From positions 6,814,001 to 6,878,000 of the forward strand of contig NZ_CP114036.1 in NCBI RefSeq assembly GCF_026898115.1: a stretch of 64,000 bases of DNA, given 5' to 3'. This document shows, one piece after another, positions 37,561-47,250 of the stretch. The position numbers and the translations under genes were made by a program. The notes under the pieces were generated by a model, which worked only from the letters and a program-made list of their open reading frames with translations, had not been told where the DNA came from and did not search any database. Numbering within the stretch: position 1 is the first letter of the stretch; each line of letters opens with the position of its first letter. This DNA comes from Streptomyces sp. S465 (lineage in GTDB: Bacteria; Actinomycetota; Actinomycetes; Streptomycetales; Streptomycetaceae).

Positions 37561-40500
37561 GTGGAGTCTGGCGCAGCGGCGCGGGGCACGAATACGCGCG
37601 CGAAAGGCGGACGGTCCCGGAGCAATGGGACGACTGAAGTGGAGACGGCGGCCCTGAACCGGCTGCTGACCGCGATGACGGCCATGCGGGACGGGAACTT
37701 CCGCAAGCGGCTGACGGTCTCGGGCGAGGGCGTCATGTCCGAGATCGCGGCCGTTTTCAACGAGGTCGCGGATCGCAATCTGCAACTTACCGGCGAGCTG
37801 ACCCGGGTACGGCGGGTGGTCGGCCGGGAGGGCAAGCTCACCGAGCGGCTGGAGACCGGCGCCTGTGAGGGCCAGTGGGCGGCGGCCATCGATGCCTCCA
37901 ACGCACTGGTGGACGATCTTGTGCGGCCGGTGTCCGAGGTGGGCCGGGTGCTGTCGGCGGTCGCCGAGGGCGACCTGGAGCAGCGCATGGACCTGCGGGC
38001 ACAGGGCGCCGACGGGTCGGCGCATCCGCTGCGCGGTGAGTTCCTGAAGGTGGGGCGCACCGTCAACGGCCTGGTGGATCAGCTCTCGGCGTTCACCGAT
38101 GAGGTGACGCGGGTCGCGAGCGAGGTCGGCACCGAGGGCAAGCTGGGTGGCCAGGCCCGAGTGCGCGGAATGTCGGGTTCGTGGAAGGACCTGACGGAGT
38201 CCGTCAACACGATGGCCTCCCGGCTCACCGCTCAGGTGCGTGATATCGCTCTCGTGACCACGGCGGTGGCGAAGGGTGATCTGTCCCGGAAGGTCACGGT
38301 TCATGTGTCCGGGGAGATGCTCGAGCTGAAGGAAACCGTCAACACGATGGTGGACCAGCTCTCCTCGTTCGCCGCCGAGGTGACCAGAGTCGCCCGTGAG
38401 GTGGGCACCGAGGGTGAGCTCGGCGGTCAGGCGCAGGTGCCGGGCGTCGCGGGGGTCTGGAAGGACCTCACCGACTCCGTCAACCTGATGGCCGGGAACC
38501 TGACCGCGCAGGTGCGCGGGATCGCCCAGGTGACCACGGCGGTCGCCAATGGCGATCTGTCGCAGAAGGTGACGGTGAGCGCACGCGGCGAGGTCGCGCA
38601 GCTGGCCGACACGATCAACACCATGACCGAGACGCTGCGCACCTTCGCCGACGAGGTCACGCGGGTGGCCAGCGAGGTCGGCGCCGAGGGGCTGCTGGGC
38701 GGTCAGGCGCAGGTGCCGGGTGCGGCGGGGACGTGGAAGGATCTCACCGATTCGGTGAACACCGCGTTCCGGAACCTCACCGCTCAGGTGCGGGACATCG
38801 CCCAGGTGACGACGGCGGTGGCGAACGGCGATCTGTCGCAGAAGGTCACCGTGGACGTGGCCGGGGAGATGCTGGAGCTGAAGAACACCGTCAACACGAT
38901 GGTGGACCAGCTTCAGTCCTTCGGCGCCGAGGTGACGCGGGTGGCCCGGGAGATCGGCGTCGAGGGCGAGCTGGGCGGTCAGGCGCAGGTGCCGGGTGCG
39001 GCGGGGACGTGGAAGGATCTCACCGATTCGGTGAACACCGCGTTCCGGAACCTCACCGGACAGGTGCGCAACATCGCCCAGGTGACCACGGCGGTGGCGA
39101 ACGGCGATCTGTCGCAGAAGGTCACCGTCGATGTCTCCGGTGAGATGCTCAAGCTGAAGAACACCGTGAACACCATGGTGGACCAGCTGTCCTCGTTCGC
39201 CGACCAGGTGACCAGGATGGCGCGGGACGTGGGCACCGAGGGCCGGCTGGGCGGCCAGGCCCGGGTGGACGGGGTCAGCGGTGTCTGGAAGGACCTCACC
39301 GACTCCGTCAACTCCATGGCGGGGAACCTGACCGCTCAGGTGCGCGGTATCGCCCAGGTGACGACGGCGGTCGCGCGCGGCGATCTGTCGCAGAAGATCG
39401 ACGTCGATGCGCGCGGCGAGATCCTGGAGCTGAAGAACACCATCAACACGATGGTCGACCAGCTCTCCGACTTCGCCGAGCAGGTGACCCGGGTCGCCCG
39501 CGAGGTGGGTACGGACGGCCGGCTGGGCGGTCAGGCGCAGGTGCCCGGTGTGGCCGGTGTGTGGCGCGATCTGACCGACTCGGTGAACGGCATGGCGGGC
39601 AATCTGACCGCTCAGGTGCGCAATATCGCGCAGGTCGCCACGGCGGTCGCGCGCGGTGACCTCTCGCAGAAGATCGACGTCGATGCGCGCGGCGAGATCC
39701 TGGAGCTGAAGAACACCCTGAACACGATGGTCGACCAGCTGTCGTCGTTCGCGGAGGAGGTCACCAGGGTCGCCCGTGAGGTGGGCACCGAGGGCCAGTT
39801 GGGCGGCCAGGCCGAGGTGCAGGGCGTCTCCGGGACGTGGAAGGACCTCACCCAGTCCGTCAACAGCATGGCCAACAACCTGACGTCCCAGGTGCGTTCC
39901 ATCGCCGAGGTGACGACGGCGGTCGCCAAGGGCGACCTGTCGAAGAAGATCACCGTCGATGCCAAGGGCGAGATCCTGGAGCTGGTCACCACCGTGAACA
40001 CGATGGTGGACCAGCTGTCGTCGTTCGCCGAGCAGGTGACCCGGGTGGCCCGTGAGGTGGGCACCGAGGGGCAGTTGGGCGGTCAGGCGCGGGTTCCGGG
40101 TGTGACCGGCATCTGGAAGGACCTGAGCAACAACGTCAACCTGATGGCCAATAACCTGACCATTCAGGTGCGGAACATTTCGCAGGTCTCGGCCGCGGTC
40201 GCCAACGGCGATCTGACGAAGAAGGTCACGGTCGAGGCGCGCGGCGAGGTCGCGGCCCTGGCCGACACCGTCAACACGATGGTGACGACGCTGTCCTCGT
40301 TCGCCGACGAGGTCACGCGGGTGGCCCGCGAGGTGGGCACGGACGGCATCCTGGGCGGTCAGGCCCGGGTGCCCGGCGTCTCGGGGACGTGGAAGGACCT
40401 CACCGAGTCCGTGAACTCGATGGCGTCCAACCTGACCGGACAGGTCCGCAACATCGCCATGGTCACCACGGCGATCGCCCAGGGTGATCTGACCAAGAAG

Positions 40501-43107
40501 ATCGACATCGAGGCGCGGGGCGAGATCCTCGAGCTCAAGACCACGATCAACACGATGGTGGACCAGCTCTCGTCGTTCGCCGACCAGGTGACCCGGGTGG
40601 CCCGTGAGGTGGGCACCGAAGGGCAGCTGGGCGGCCAGGCTCGGGTGCGGGACGTGGCCGGCACCTGGAAGGACCTGACCGAGTCGGTGAACGAGATGGC
40701 CGGCAACCTGACCCGTCAGGTGCGCGCCATCGCCGAGGTCGCCACCGCGGTGACCCGCGGCGATCTCAACCTCAAGATCGACGTGGACGCCTCGGGCGAG
40801 ATCCAGGTCCTCCAGGACCACATCAACACCATGATCGCCAACCTGCGCGAGACGACGCTCGCCAACAAGGAGCAGGACTGGCTCAAGGGCAACCTCGCCC
40901 GGATCTCCGGTCTCATGCAGGGCCGGCGCGACCTGGAGGATGTCGCCCGGCTGATCATGAGCGAGCTGACCCCGGTGGTCTCCGCCCAGCACGGCGCGTT
41001 CTTCCTGGCCGTACCGCCCGGTGAGGGCACCGAGGTGGTCGCGGACAGCACCTCCGACGACGGCTACGAACTGCTCCTGGTCGGCTCCTACGGCTACACC
41101 CACGGCTCGATGCCCACGCGCTTCAAGCCCGGGGAGACGCTGATCGGCACGGTCGCCGAGGAGAAGCGCCCGATCCTGGTGGAGAACGTGCCACCGGGCT
41201 ATCTCAAGATCGCCTCGGGGCTCGGCGAGGCGGCCCCGGCCCATGTGATCGTCCTACCGGTGCTCTTCGAGGGGCAGCTGCTGGGCGTGATCGAACTGGC
41301 CTCGTTCCAGCCCTTCGCCCAGATCCAGAAGGACTTCCTCAACCAGATCGCCGAGATGATCGGCACCAGCGTCAACACCATCAGCGTCAACACCAAGACC
41401 GAGGTGCTGCTGAAGCAGTCGCAGGAGCTGACCGAGCAGCTGCGGGAGCGGTCGGCCGAGCTGGAGAACCGGCAGAAGGCGCTCCAGGCGTCCAACGCGG
41501 AGCTGGAGGAGAAGTCCGAGCGGCTGGCCCGGCAGAACCGCGACATCGAGGTCAAGAACACCGAGATCGAGGAAGCCCGGCAGGTGCTGGAGGAGCGCGC
41601 CGAGCAGCTCGCCGTCTCGATGCGCTACAAGAGCGAGTTCCTGGCGAACATGTCGCATGAGCTGCGCACACCGCTGAACTCCCTGCTGATCCTCGCCAAG
41701 CTGCTCGCCGACAACGCCGACGGCAACCTTTCGCCGAAGCAGGTGGAGTTCGCCGAGACGATCCACGGCGCGGGCTCGGACCTTCTTCAGCTGATCAACG
41801 ACATCCTGGACCTGTCGAAGGTCGAGGCGGGCAAGATGGACGTCAGCCCGACCCGGATCGCCCTGGTCCAGCTGGTCGACTACGTGGAGGCCACCTTCCG
41901 GCCGCTGACCGCCGAGAAGGGCCTGGACTTCTCCGTAAGGGTTTCGCCGGAGCTCCCGGCGACACTGCACACCGATGAGCAGCGGCTGCTCCAGGTGCTG
42001 CGCAATCTGCTGTCCAACGCGGTGAAGTTCACCGACAGCGGCGCCGTGGAGCTCGTCATCCGCCCGGCCGGCGCGGATGTGCCCCACGCCATCCGGGAAC
42101 AGCTGCTGGAGCACGGTGCCTTGCGCGACGCGGACGCCGAGATGATCGCCTTCTCGGTCACCGACACCGGTATCGGCATCGCGGCGAGCAAGATGCGGGT
42201 GATCTTCGAGGCGTTCAAGCAGGCCGACGGCACCACCAGCCGGAAGTACGGCGGCACCGGACTCGGCCTGTCCATCAGCCGGGAGATCGCCCGGCTGCTG
42301 GGCGGCGAGATCCACGCGGCCAGCGAACCGGGCCGCGGCTCGACGTTCACGCTCTACCTGCCGCTGCACCCCAGTGAGCTGCCGCCCCAGGGCTACCCGC
42401 AGCTCGCGCCGAGCAGCTCGGACTCCGGTCGGCTGGCGCTCGAGGCGCTCCCCAGCGGCGCGGAGGAGACCGCGGAGGACGGTGCCGAGGCGGAGGAGGA
42501 GGCCGCGCGGGACGCCGCCCCGGCGCCGCGCGCACGCGGCGGCTCCGGGCTGTCCCGGCGGCGTCAGCGGGCCGAGCAGGAGGCGGCACAGGCCGAGGTG
42601 CAGCAGTCCCCGCCGCAGGCGGAGCCGAGCCGTCGGTCGGCCGGCCGCCGACCGGGACGGCAGGCGCAGGCCCCCGAGCCGTGGCTGCTGGGCGGCCAGG
42701 ACCTGGTGGCCCCGGAGCCGGCGGGCGGTTTCCACGGCGAGAAGGTGCTGATCGTCGACGACGACATCCGTAATGTCTTCGCGCTGACCAGCGTGCTGGA
42801 GCAGCACGGGCTGCAGGTCCTGTACGCGGAGAACGGCCGGGAGGGCATCGAGGTCCTGGAGCAGCACGACGACGTCGTGCTCGTCCTGATGGACATCATG
42901 ATGCCGGAGATGGACGGCTACGCCACGACGGCCGCGATCCGCAGGATGCCCCAGTTCGCCGGGCTGCCGATCATCGCCCTCACCGCGAAGGCGATGAAGG
43001 GCGACCGGGAGAAGAGCATCGAAGCGGGCGCGTCGGACTACGTCACCAAGCCGGTCGACACCGATCATCTCCTTACGGTGATGGAGCAGTGGATGTCGGG
43101 GGAGTGA
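37561..43107 (+). CDS. osaA: OsaA: giant hybrid sensor kinase with HAMP-type repeat array, GAF, HisKA, HATPase and receiver
   Basis: An 1848-residue protein. The GTG at 37561 with GGGAGGG upstream is preferred over the frame opening at 37324, which is non-homologous sequence. Residues 20-165 hold degenerate HAMP units. Residues 168-1087 are ten exact 92-residue HAMP-type repeats (each with VARGDLSQKI- and LGGQARVPGVSG-like motifs). A GAF domain (about 1110-1265), a coiled coil (1280-1350), HisKA with SHELRTPL (His1366), HATPase_c with DTGIGI and GGTGLGLSI, a charged linker and a receiver (1730-1848, Asp1778 in LMDIMMPEMDG) follow. There is no membrane helix, so sensing is cytoplasmic. The architecture resembles fungal group III (Nik1) osmosensing kinases. 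In S. coelicolor osaAB controls osmoadaptation and development; the assignment is by architecture and synteny. Confidence 0.92.
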   Translation: MESGAAARGTNTRAKGGRSRSNGTTEVETAALNRLLTAMTAMRDGNFRKRLTVSGEGVMSEIAAVFNEVADRNLQLTGELTRVRRVVGREGKLTERLETGACEGQWAAAIDASNALVDDLVRPVSEVGRVLSAVAEGDLEQRMDLRAQGADGSAHPLRGEFLKVGRTVNGLVDQLSAFTDEVTRVASEVGTEGKLGGQARVRGMSGSWKDLTESVNTMASRLTAQVRDIALVTTAVAKGDLSRKVTVHVSGEMLELKETVNTMVDQLSSFAAEVTRVAREVGTEGELGGQAQVPGVAGVWKDLTDSVNLMAGNLTAQVRGIAQVTTAVANGDLSQKVTVSARGEVAQLADTINTMTETLRTFADEVTRVASEVGAEGLLGGQAQVPGAAGTWKDLTDSVNTAFRNLTAQVRDIAQVTTAVANGDLSQKVTVDVAGEMLELKNTVNTMVDQLQSFGAEVTRVAREIGVEGELGGQAQVPGAAGTWKDLTDSVNTAFRNLTGQVRNIAQVTTAVANGDLSQKVTVDVSGEMLKLKNTVNTMVDQLSSFADQVTRMARDVGTEGRLGGQARVDGVSGVWKDLTDSVNSMAGNLTAQVRGIAQVTTAVARGDLSQKIDVDARGEILELKNTINTMVDQLSDFAEQVTRVAREVGTDGRLGGQAQVPGVAGVWRDLTDSVNGMAGNLTAQVRNIAQVATAVARGDLSQKIDVDARGEILELKNTLNTMVDQLSSFAEEVTRVAREVGTEGQLGGQAEVQGVSGTWKDLTQSVNSMANNLTSQVRSIAEVTTAVAKGDLSKKITVDAKGEILELVTTVNTMVDQLSSFAEQVTRVAREVGTEGQLGGQARVPGVTGIWKDLSNNVNLMANNLTIQVRNISQVSAAVANGDLTKKVTVEARGEVAALADTVNTMVTTLSSFADEVTRVAREVGTDGILGGQARVPGVSGTWKDLTESVNSMASNLTGQVRNIAMVTTAIAQGDLTKKIDIEARGEILELKTTINTMVDQLSSFADQVTRVAREVGTEGQLGGQARVRDVAGTWKDLTESVNEMAGNLTRQVRAIAEVATAVTRGDLNLKIDVDASGEIQVLQDHINTMIANLRETTLANKEQDWLKGNLARISGLMQGRRDLEDVARLIMSELTPVVSAQHGAFFLAVPPGEGTEVVADSTSDDGYELLLVGSYGYTHGSMPTRFKPGETLIGTVAEEKRPILVENVPPGYLKIASGLGEAAPAHVIVLPVLFEGQLLGVIELASFQPFAQIQKDFLNQIAEMIGTSVNTISVNTKTEVLLKQSQELTEQLRERSAELENRQKALQASNAELEEKSERLARQNRDIEVKNTEIEEARQVLEERAEQLAVSMRYKSEFLANMSHELRTPLNSLLILAKLLADNADGNLSPKQVEFAETIHGAGSDLLQLINDILDLSKVEAGKMDVSPTRIALVQLVDYVEATFRPLTAEKGLDFSVRVSPELPATLHTDEQRLLQVLRNLLSNAVKFTDSGAVELVIRPAGADVPHAIREQLLEHGALRDADAEMIAFSVTDTGIGIAASKMRVIFEAFKQADGTTSRKYGGTGLGLSISREIARLLGGEIHAASEPGRGSTFTLYLPLHPSELPPQGYPQLAPSSSDSGRLALEALPSGAEETAEDGAEAEEEAARDAAPAPRARGGSGLSRRRQRAEQEAAQAEVQQSPPQAEPSRRSAGRRPGRQAQAPEPWLLGGQDLVAPEPAGGFHGEKVLIVDDDIRNVFALTSVLEQHGLQVLYAENGREGIEVLEQHDDVVLVLMDIMMPEMDGYATTAAIRRMPQFAGLPIIALTAKAMKGDREKSIEAGASDYVTKPVDTDHLLTVMEQWMSGE
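38062..40822 (+). repeat. Ten tandem 276-bp HAMP-type repeats within osaA
   Basis: The motif encoding LGGQA recurs every 276 bases. The first copy is at about 38142 and the tenth at 40626, exactly nine periods later, so no unit has gained or lost a codon. Units 3 and 4 share an identical 88-bp stretch (38695-38782 and 38971-39058), evidence of recent gene conversion or duplication. Each unit carries two helix-forming HAMP-like segments. Confidence 0.95.
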
Positions 43108-43381
43108 CCCGCGGCGCGCCCGGCCCGGCCGTGGTGTTGACTGAGTGTCGCCGAACACGTGTGGGAACGCGGTATTCGGGGAACTTTCTGGTCCCCCACC
43201 GCGTTTCTGCTACGTGCACAGTGACATCGCGGTGACAGGGTGTGGCGAACAGCGGGGTGCGGCTACCATGACCGGCACAAGGACGGGCGGCGCAAGGGAG
43301 TCGTCCCCTGGGGCGGCGCCCGGTGCTTTCCCCGGCTCTTCGAGCTGGGGAGAACCCACGCCGGGACGAGGAGGACGGGGC

Positions 43382-44059
43382 ATGGTGCAGAAGGCCAAGA
43401 TCCTCCTGGTCGATGACCGGCCGGAGAATCTGCTGGCGCTGGAGGCCATTCTCTCCGCGCTCGATCAGACCCTGGTGCGGGCATCGTCAGGGGAGGAGGC
43501 GCTCAAGGCGCTGCTGACGGACGACTTCGCGGTGATTCTGCTGGACGTCCAGATGCCGGGCATGGACGGATTCGAGACCGCCGCGCACATCAAGCGCCGG
43601 GAGCGGACCCGCGACATCCCGATCATCTTCCTCACGGCGATCAACCATGGCCCGCACCACACCTTCCGGGGCTACGCGGCCGGCGCGGTGGACTACATCT
43701 CCAAGCCGTTCGACCCCTGGGTGCTGAGAGCCAAGGTCTCGGTCTTCGTGGATCTGTACATGAAGAACTGCCAGCTGCGGGAGCAGGCCTCGCTGCTGCG
43801 GCTGCAGTTGGAGGGCGGTCAGCCCGCGGCCGGGGACGCCAAGGAGTCGGCGGGGCTGCTCGCCGAGCTCTCCGCGCGGCTCGCCGCCGTCGAGGAGCAG
43901 GCCGAGGCGCTCTCCAAACAGCTGGACGAGTCGGCCGATGCCGCCGCCGTGGCCACCGCGGCTCATCTGGAGCGCAAGCTGACCGGTCTGCGGCGGGCGC
44001 TGGACGCGCTGGAGCCGGGCGCGGGCAGCGGGGCCGGCCAGGTCCCCTCGCAGAACTGA
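43382..44059 (+). CDS. osaB: OsaB: response regulator with C-terminal coiled coil
   Basis: A 225-residue protein from an ATG with GAGGAGGA about 8 bases upstream. Residues 4-125 are a receiver domain (ILLVDDRPENLLALEAIL, phospho-acceptor Asp55 in ILLDVQMPGMDG, FLTAINHG, YISKPFDPWVLRAKV). Residues 130-215 are a long Ala/Glu/Leu coiled coil, with no DNA-binding domain, so it should act by protein contacts. In S. coelicolor OsaB is the osmoadaptation regulator paired with OsaA. The 274-bp gap from osaA suggests its own promoter; an in-frame upstream extension to 43145 is not receiver-like and is rejected. Confidence 0.92.
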   Translation: MVQKAKILLVDDRPENLLALEAILSALDQTLVRASSGEEALKALLTDDFAVILLDVQMPGMDGFETAAHIKRRERTRDIPIIFLTAINHGPHHTFRGYAAGAVDYISKPFDPWVLRAKVSVFVDLYMKNCQLREQASLLRLQLEGGQPAAGDAKESAGLLAELSARLAAVEEQAEALSKQLDESADAAAVATAAHLERKLTGLRRALDALEPGAGSGAGQVPSQN

Positions 44060-44212
44060 GCGACCGCCCCACCGTCACTGCCGGTCGGTCATCGCCGACC
44101 GGGGTCTCGCACGTTGACGTGCCGTCACGGCCGGCTCGTCGGCATGCGGCACCGGTGTGACACCAGCGGTGCCTGATACCCCCGCCATGCGTGCTCCGTA
44201 CGGCGGACGCGG

Positions 44213-44218
44213 GTAACC
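44213..44218 (+). promoter_or_regulatory. Candidate -10 (TAACCT) for leaderless ftsK transcript
   Basis: TAACCT ends 8 bases before the ftsK ATG and no Shine-Dalgarno sequence lies between. This spacing matches leaderless initiation. No clear -35 can be named. Confidence 0.4.
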
Positions 44219-44226
44219 TCGCCTGC

Positions 44227-47061
44227 ATGGCCTCTCGTACGTCCGGCAAGGGTTCCCAGAGCACGGCGGGCACCTCGAAGAAGCGCGCCGGGCAGCCCGG
44301 GGGCACCGCGAAGAAAGCGCCCGCGAAGAAGGCGGCGGTCCAGAAGGCGCCCGCCAAGAAGTCCGCCGCGCCCGTGAAGAAGGTCCCGCCGAAGAAGAAG
44401 GCGGCACCACCTCCCGCGCCGAATCCCACCAGTGGGGTGTACCGCGCCGTGCGCGCCGTGTGGATGGGCGCGGCACGGGCCGTCGCGGCGATGTTCCGCG
44501 GCATAGGGCGCGGCGCCAAGGGACTCGACCCGGCGCACCGCAAGGACGGCAGTGCCCTGCTGCTGCTCGCCCTCACTCTTATCGTCGCCGCGGGCACCTG
44601 GGCCGATCTGGAAGGGCCGGTCGGCAGGCTGGTCGAGATGCTGGTCACCGGCGCCTTCGGCCGCCTCGACCTGGTGGTGCCGATACTGCTGGGCACCATC
44701 GCCACCCGCCTGTTCCTCCACCCGGAGCGGCCGGAGGCCAACGGACGGATCGTCATCGGCCTCTCGGCGCTCGTCATCGGCGTCCTGGGGCAGGTCCACA
44801 TCGCCTGCGGCGCCCCGGGGCGCGGCGAGGGCACCGAGGCGATCCGGGACGCCGGCGGTCTGATCGGCTGGGCCGTCTCCCGGCCGCTGATCTACCTGAT
44901 GGGCGATGTGCTGGCCGTACCGCTGCTGGTGCTGCTCACCGTCTTCGGGCTGCTGGTGGTCACCGCGACGCCGGTCGCCGCCATTCCGCAGCGGCTGCGG
45001 CAACTGGGCATCCGGCTGGGCCTGGTGCGGGACGACGAGGACGCGTACGCGTCGGGGGCCGGCTACGAGGCGGAGTACGCCGACGAATGGCGCGAGACGC
45101 CCGCCAGGCGGCCTCGCAGGACCTCGCTCACCAAAGGGGCCCCGGACGGTGCGAGCGGCCCGGAGCCGGCCGAGGAGGAGTCGCTGCGCAAGCGCCGGCG
45201 TTCGCGCCGCTCCTCGTCCGCGCAACCGCCGCTCGACCGGCCCATGGACGCCGTGGACGTCGCGGCCGCGGCCGCCGCCGCGCTGGACGGGGCGGTGCTG
45301 CACGGTGTGCAGCCCTCGCCGCTCGTCGCCGGGCTCAGCAGCGGGATGTCGGGCGAGCAGGAGGACGGGGCCGCGAGCGGCGGGGTGCCGGGCGCGCGCG
45401 ATGCCGGTAAGGACCCCGGGAAGGCCGCGGGGAAGAGCGGCGCCAAGGGCAAGGCGGCGGGCGGGAAGGGCCGTCCGGGCGGAGCCGGCGATGTGGACCC
45501 GCACCGGGTCCCCGACCTGACCCGGCCCGTGGCCGAGGTGAGCGAGCCGCTGCCGCCGCGCGCCGAGCAGCTCCAGCTCTCCGGGGACATCACCTATTCC
45601 CTCCCCTCGCTCGAGCTGCTGGAGCGCGGCGGCCCCGGCAAGACGCGCAGCGCGGCCAACGACGCGGTCGTGGACTCGCTGACGAAGGTGTTCACGGAGT
45701 TCAAGGTGGACGCCGCCGTCACCGGCTTCACCCGGGGCCCGACGGTCACCCGCTACGAGGTGGAACTGGGCCCGGCCGTCAAGGTCGAGCGGATCACCGC
45801 GCTGACCAAGAACATCGCCTACGCGGTCGCCAGTCCCGACGTCCGGATCATCAGCCCGATCCCCGGCAAGTCGGCCGTCGGTATCGAAATCCCCAACAGC
45901 GACCGCGAGATGGTCAACCTGGGCGACGTGCTGCGCTCGGCGGACTCCGTCGGTGACGAACACCCGATGCTCGTCGGGCTCGGTAAGGACGTCGAAGGCG
46001 GCTATGTGGCGGCCAATCTGGCCACGATGCCGCATGTGCTGGTGGCGGGCGCGACCGGTTCCGGCAAGTCCTCCTGCATCAACTGCCTGATCACTTCGAT
46101 CATGGTCCGGGCCACTCCGGACGATGTGCGGATGGTGCTGGTCGACCCCAAGCGTGTGGAGCTGACCGCCTACGAGGGAATTCCGCATCTGATCACACCG
46201 ATCATCACCAACCCCAAGCGCGCCGCCGAGGCGCTCCAGTGGGTGGTGCGGGAGATGGATCTTCGCTACGACGACCTCGCCGCATACGGCTTCCGCCATA
46301 TCGACGACTTCAACGCGGCGGTCCGTAAGGGCAAGGTGAAGCAGCCGGAAGGGAGCGAGCGGGAGCTCAAGCCCTATCCGTATCTGCTGGTGATCGTCGA
46401 CGAGCTGGCAGATTTGATGATGGTCGCACCGCGGGACGTCGAGGACGCGATCGTGCGGATCACGCAATTGGCGCGCGCGGCCGGTATCCACCTGGTGCTG
46501 GCCACCCAGCGGCCCTCCGTGGACGTCGTCACCGGACTGATCAAGGCTAATGTGCCCTCCCGACTCGCCTTCGCCACGTCCTCGCTGGCCGACAGCCGCG
46601 TCATCCTGGACCAGCCCGGCGCCGAGAAGCTGATCGGCAAGGGCGACGGCCTCTTTCTGCCGATGGGCGCGAACAAACCCGTCCGGATGCAGGGCGCCTA
46701 TGTCACCGAGGCCGAGGTCCAGGCCATCGTCGCGCACTGCAAGGAGCAGATGGCACCGGTCTTCCGCGACGACGTGACGGTCGGGTCGTCGAAGAAGAAG
46801 GAGATCGACGAGGAGATCGGGGATGATCTCGACCTGCTGTGCCAGGCCGCTGAGCTGGTGGTTTCCACCCAGTTCGGCTCGACGTCGATGCTGCAGCGCA
46901 AGCTGCGGGTGGGGTTCGCCAAGGCCGGGCGGCTGATGGATCTCATGGAGTCGAGGAACATCGTCGGCCCGAGCGAGGGGTCCAAAGCGCGCGATGTGCT
47001 CGTCAAACCGGATGAATTGGATGGCGTGCTCGAGACGATCCGCGGTAAGGCTCACTCATAA
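44227..47061 (+). CDS. ftsK: DNA translocase FtsK/SpoIIIE
   Basis: A 944-residue protein that pumps chromosomal DNA through closing septa. A Lys/Ala/Pro-rich N-terminus precedes four hydrophobic helices at about 115-270, then a long Pro/Gly/charged linker. The motor has Walker A GATGSGKSS near residue 608, LVDPKRVEL, Walker B YLLVIVDELADLMM and ATQRPSVDVVTG. A C-terminal winged-helix gamma domain (SMLQRKLRVGFAKAGRLMDLME) would read orienting DNA sequences. The ATG at 44227 is chosen over an in-frame frame opening at 44191 because of codon use and the leaderless promoter. Confidence 0.95.
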   Translation: MASRTSGKGSQSTAGTSKKRAGQPGGTAKKAPAKKAAVQKAPAKKSAAPVKKVPPKKKAAPPPAPNPTSGVYRAVRAVWMGAARAVAAMFRGIGRGAKGLDPAHRKDGSALLLLALTLIVAAGTWADLEGPVGRLVEMLVTGAFGRLDLVVPILLGTIATRLFLHPERPEANGRIVIGLSALVIGVLGQVHIACGAPGRGEGTEAIRDAGGLIGWAVSRPLIYLMGDVLAVPLLVLLTVFGLLVVTATPVAAIPQRLRQLGIRLGLVRDDEDAYASGAGYEAEYADEWRETPARRPRRTSLTKGAPDGASGPEPAEEESLRKRRRSRRSSSAQPPLDRPMDAVDVAAAAAAALDGAVLHGVQPSPLVAGLSSGMSGEQEDGAASGGVPGARDAGKDPGKAAGKSGAKGKAAGGKGRPGGAGDVDPHRVPDLTRPVAEVSEPLPPRAEQLQLSGDITYSLPSLELLERGGPGKTRSAANDAVVDSLTKVFTEFKVDAAVTGFTRGPTVTRYEVELGPAVKVERITALTKNIAYAVASPDVRIISPIPGKSAVGIEIPNSDREMVNLGDVLRSADSVGDEHPMLVGLGKDVEGGYVAANLATMPHVLVAGATGSGKSSCINCLITSIMVRATPDDVRMVLVDPKRVELTAYEGIPHLITPIITNPKRAAEALQWVVREMDLRYDDLAAYGFRHIDDFNAAVRKGKVKQPEGSERELKPYPYLLVIVDELADLMMVAPRDVEDAIVRITQLARAAGIHLVLATQRPSVDVVTGLIKANVPSRLAFATSSLADSRVILDQPGAEKLIGKGDGLFLPMGANKPVRMQGAYVTEAEVQAIVAHCKEQMAPVFRDDVTVGSSKKKEIDEEIGDDLDLLCQAAELVVSTQFGSTSMLQRKLRVGFAKAGRLMDLMESRNIVGPSEGSKARDVLVKPDELDGVLETIRGKAHS

Positions 47062-47180
47062 GGGTTCGGCAGGCAACCGTTTCCCCTACCGAAACGTCAA
47101 GTTGAGGGAGGTGGCGGAGTGAGACCCCAGAATCGTGATCGAATGGCAATCCCGATGGCGGACAAACTCCGTCCTCCCGC

Positions 47181-47211
47181 TTGCCCGACCCTTTCGCCCC
47201 ACCCCTAGACT
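47181..47211 (+). promoter_or_regulatory. Candidate promoter for the rodZ-like gene (TTGCCC, 19 bp, TAGACT)
   Basis: A -35-like TTGCCC (47181-47186) and -10-like TAGACT (47206-47211) are separated by 19 bases in the ftsK-rodZ gap. Transcription from here would give a leader of about 30 bases containing GAAAGG before the GTG at 47251. Confidence 0.5.
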
Positions 47212-47250
47212 GAACCTCCAGCAGGTGGCTCACGCTCGAAAGGCGCCCCC

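Noticed and set aside
37387..41244. A 1285-codon open frame antisense to osaA
   Set aside because: Its length follows from the HAMP repeats and high third-position GC of the sense gene. Its translation is low-complexity His/Arg/Gly/Leu-rich and matches no family.
43145..43381. N-terminal extension of OsaB by 79 residues
   Set aside because: The extra sequence is unlike any receiver domain; GAGGAGGA directly precedes the ATG at 43382.
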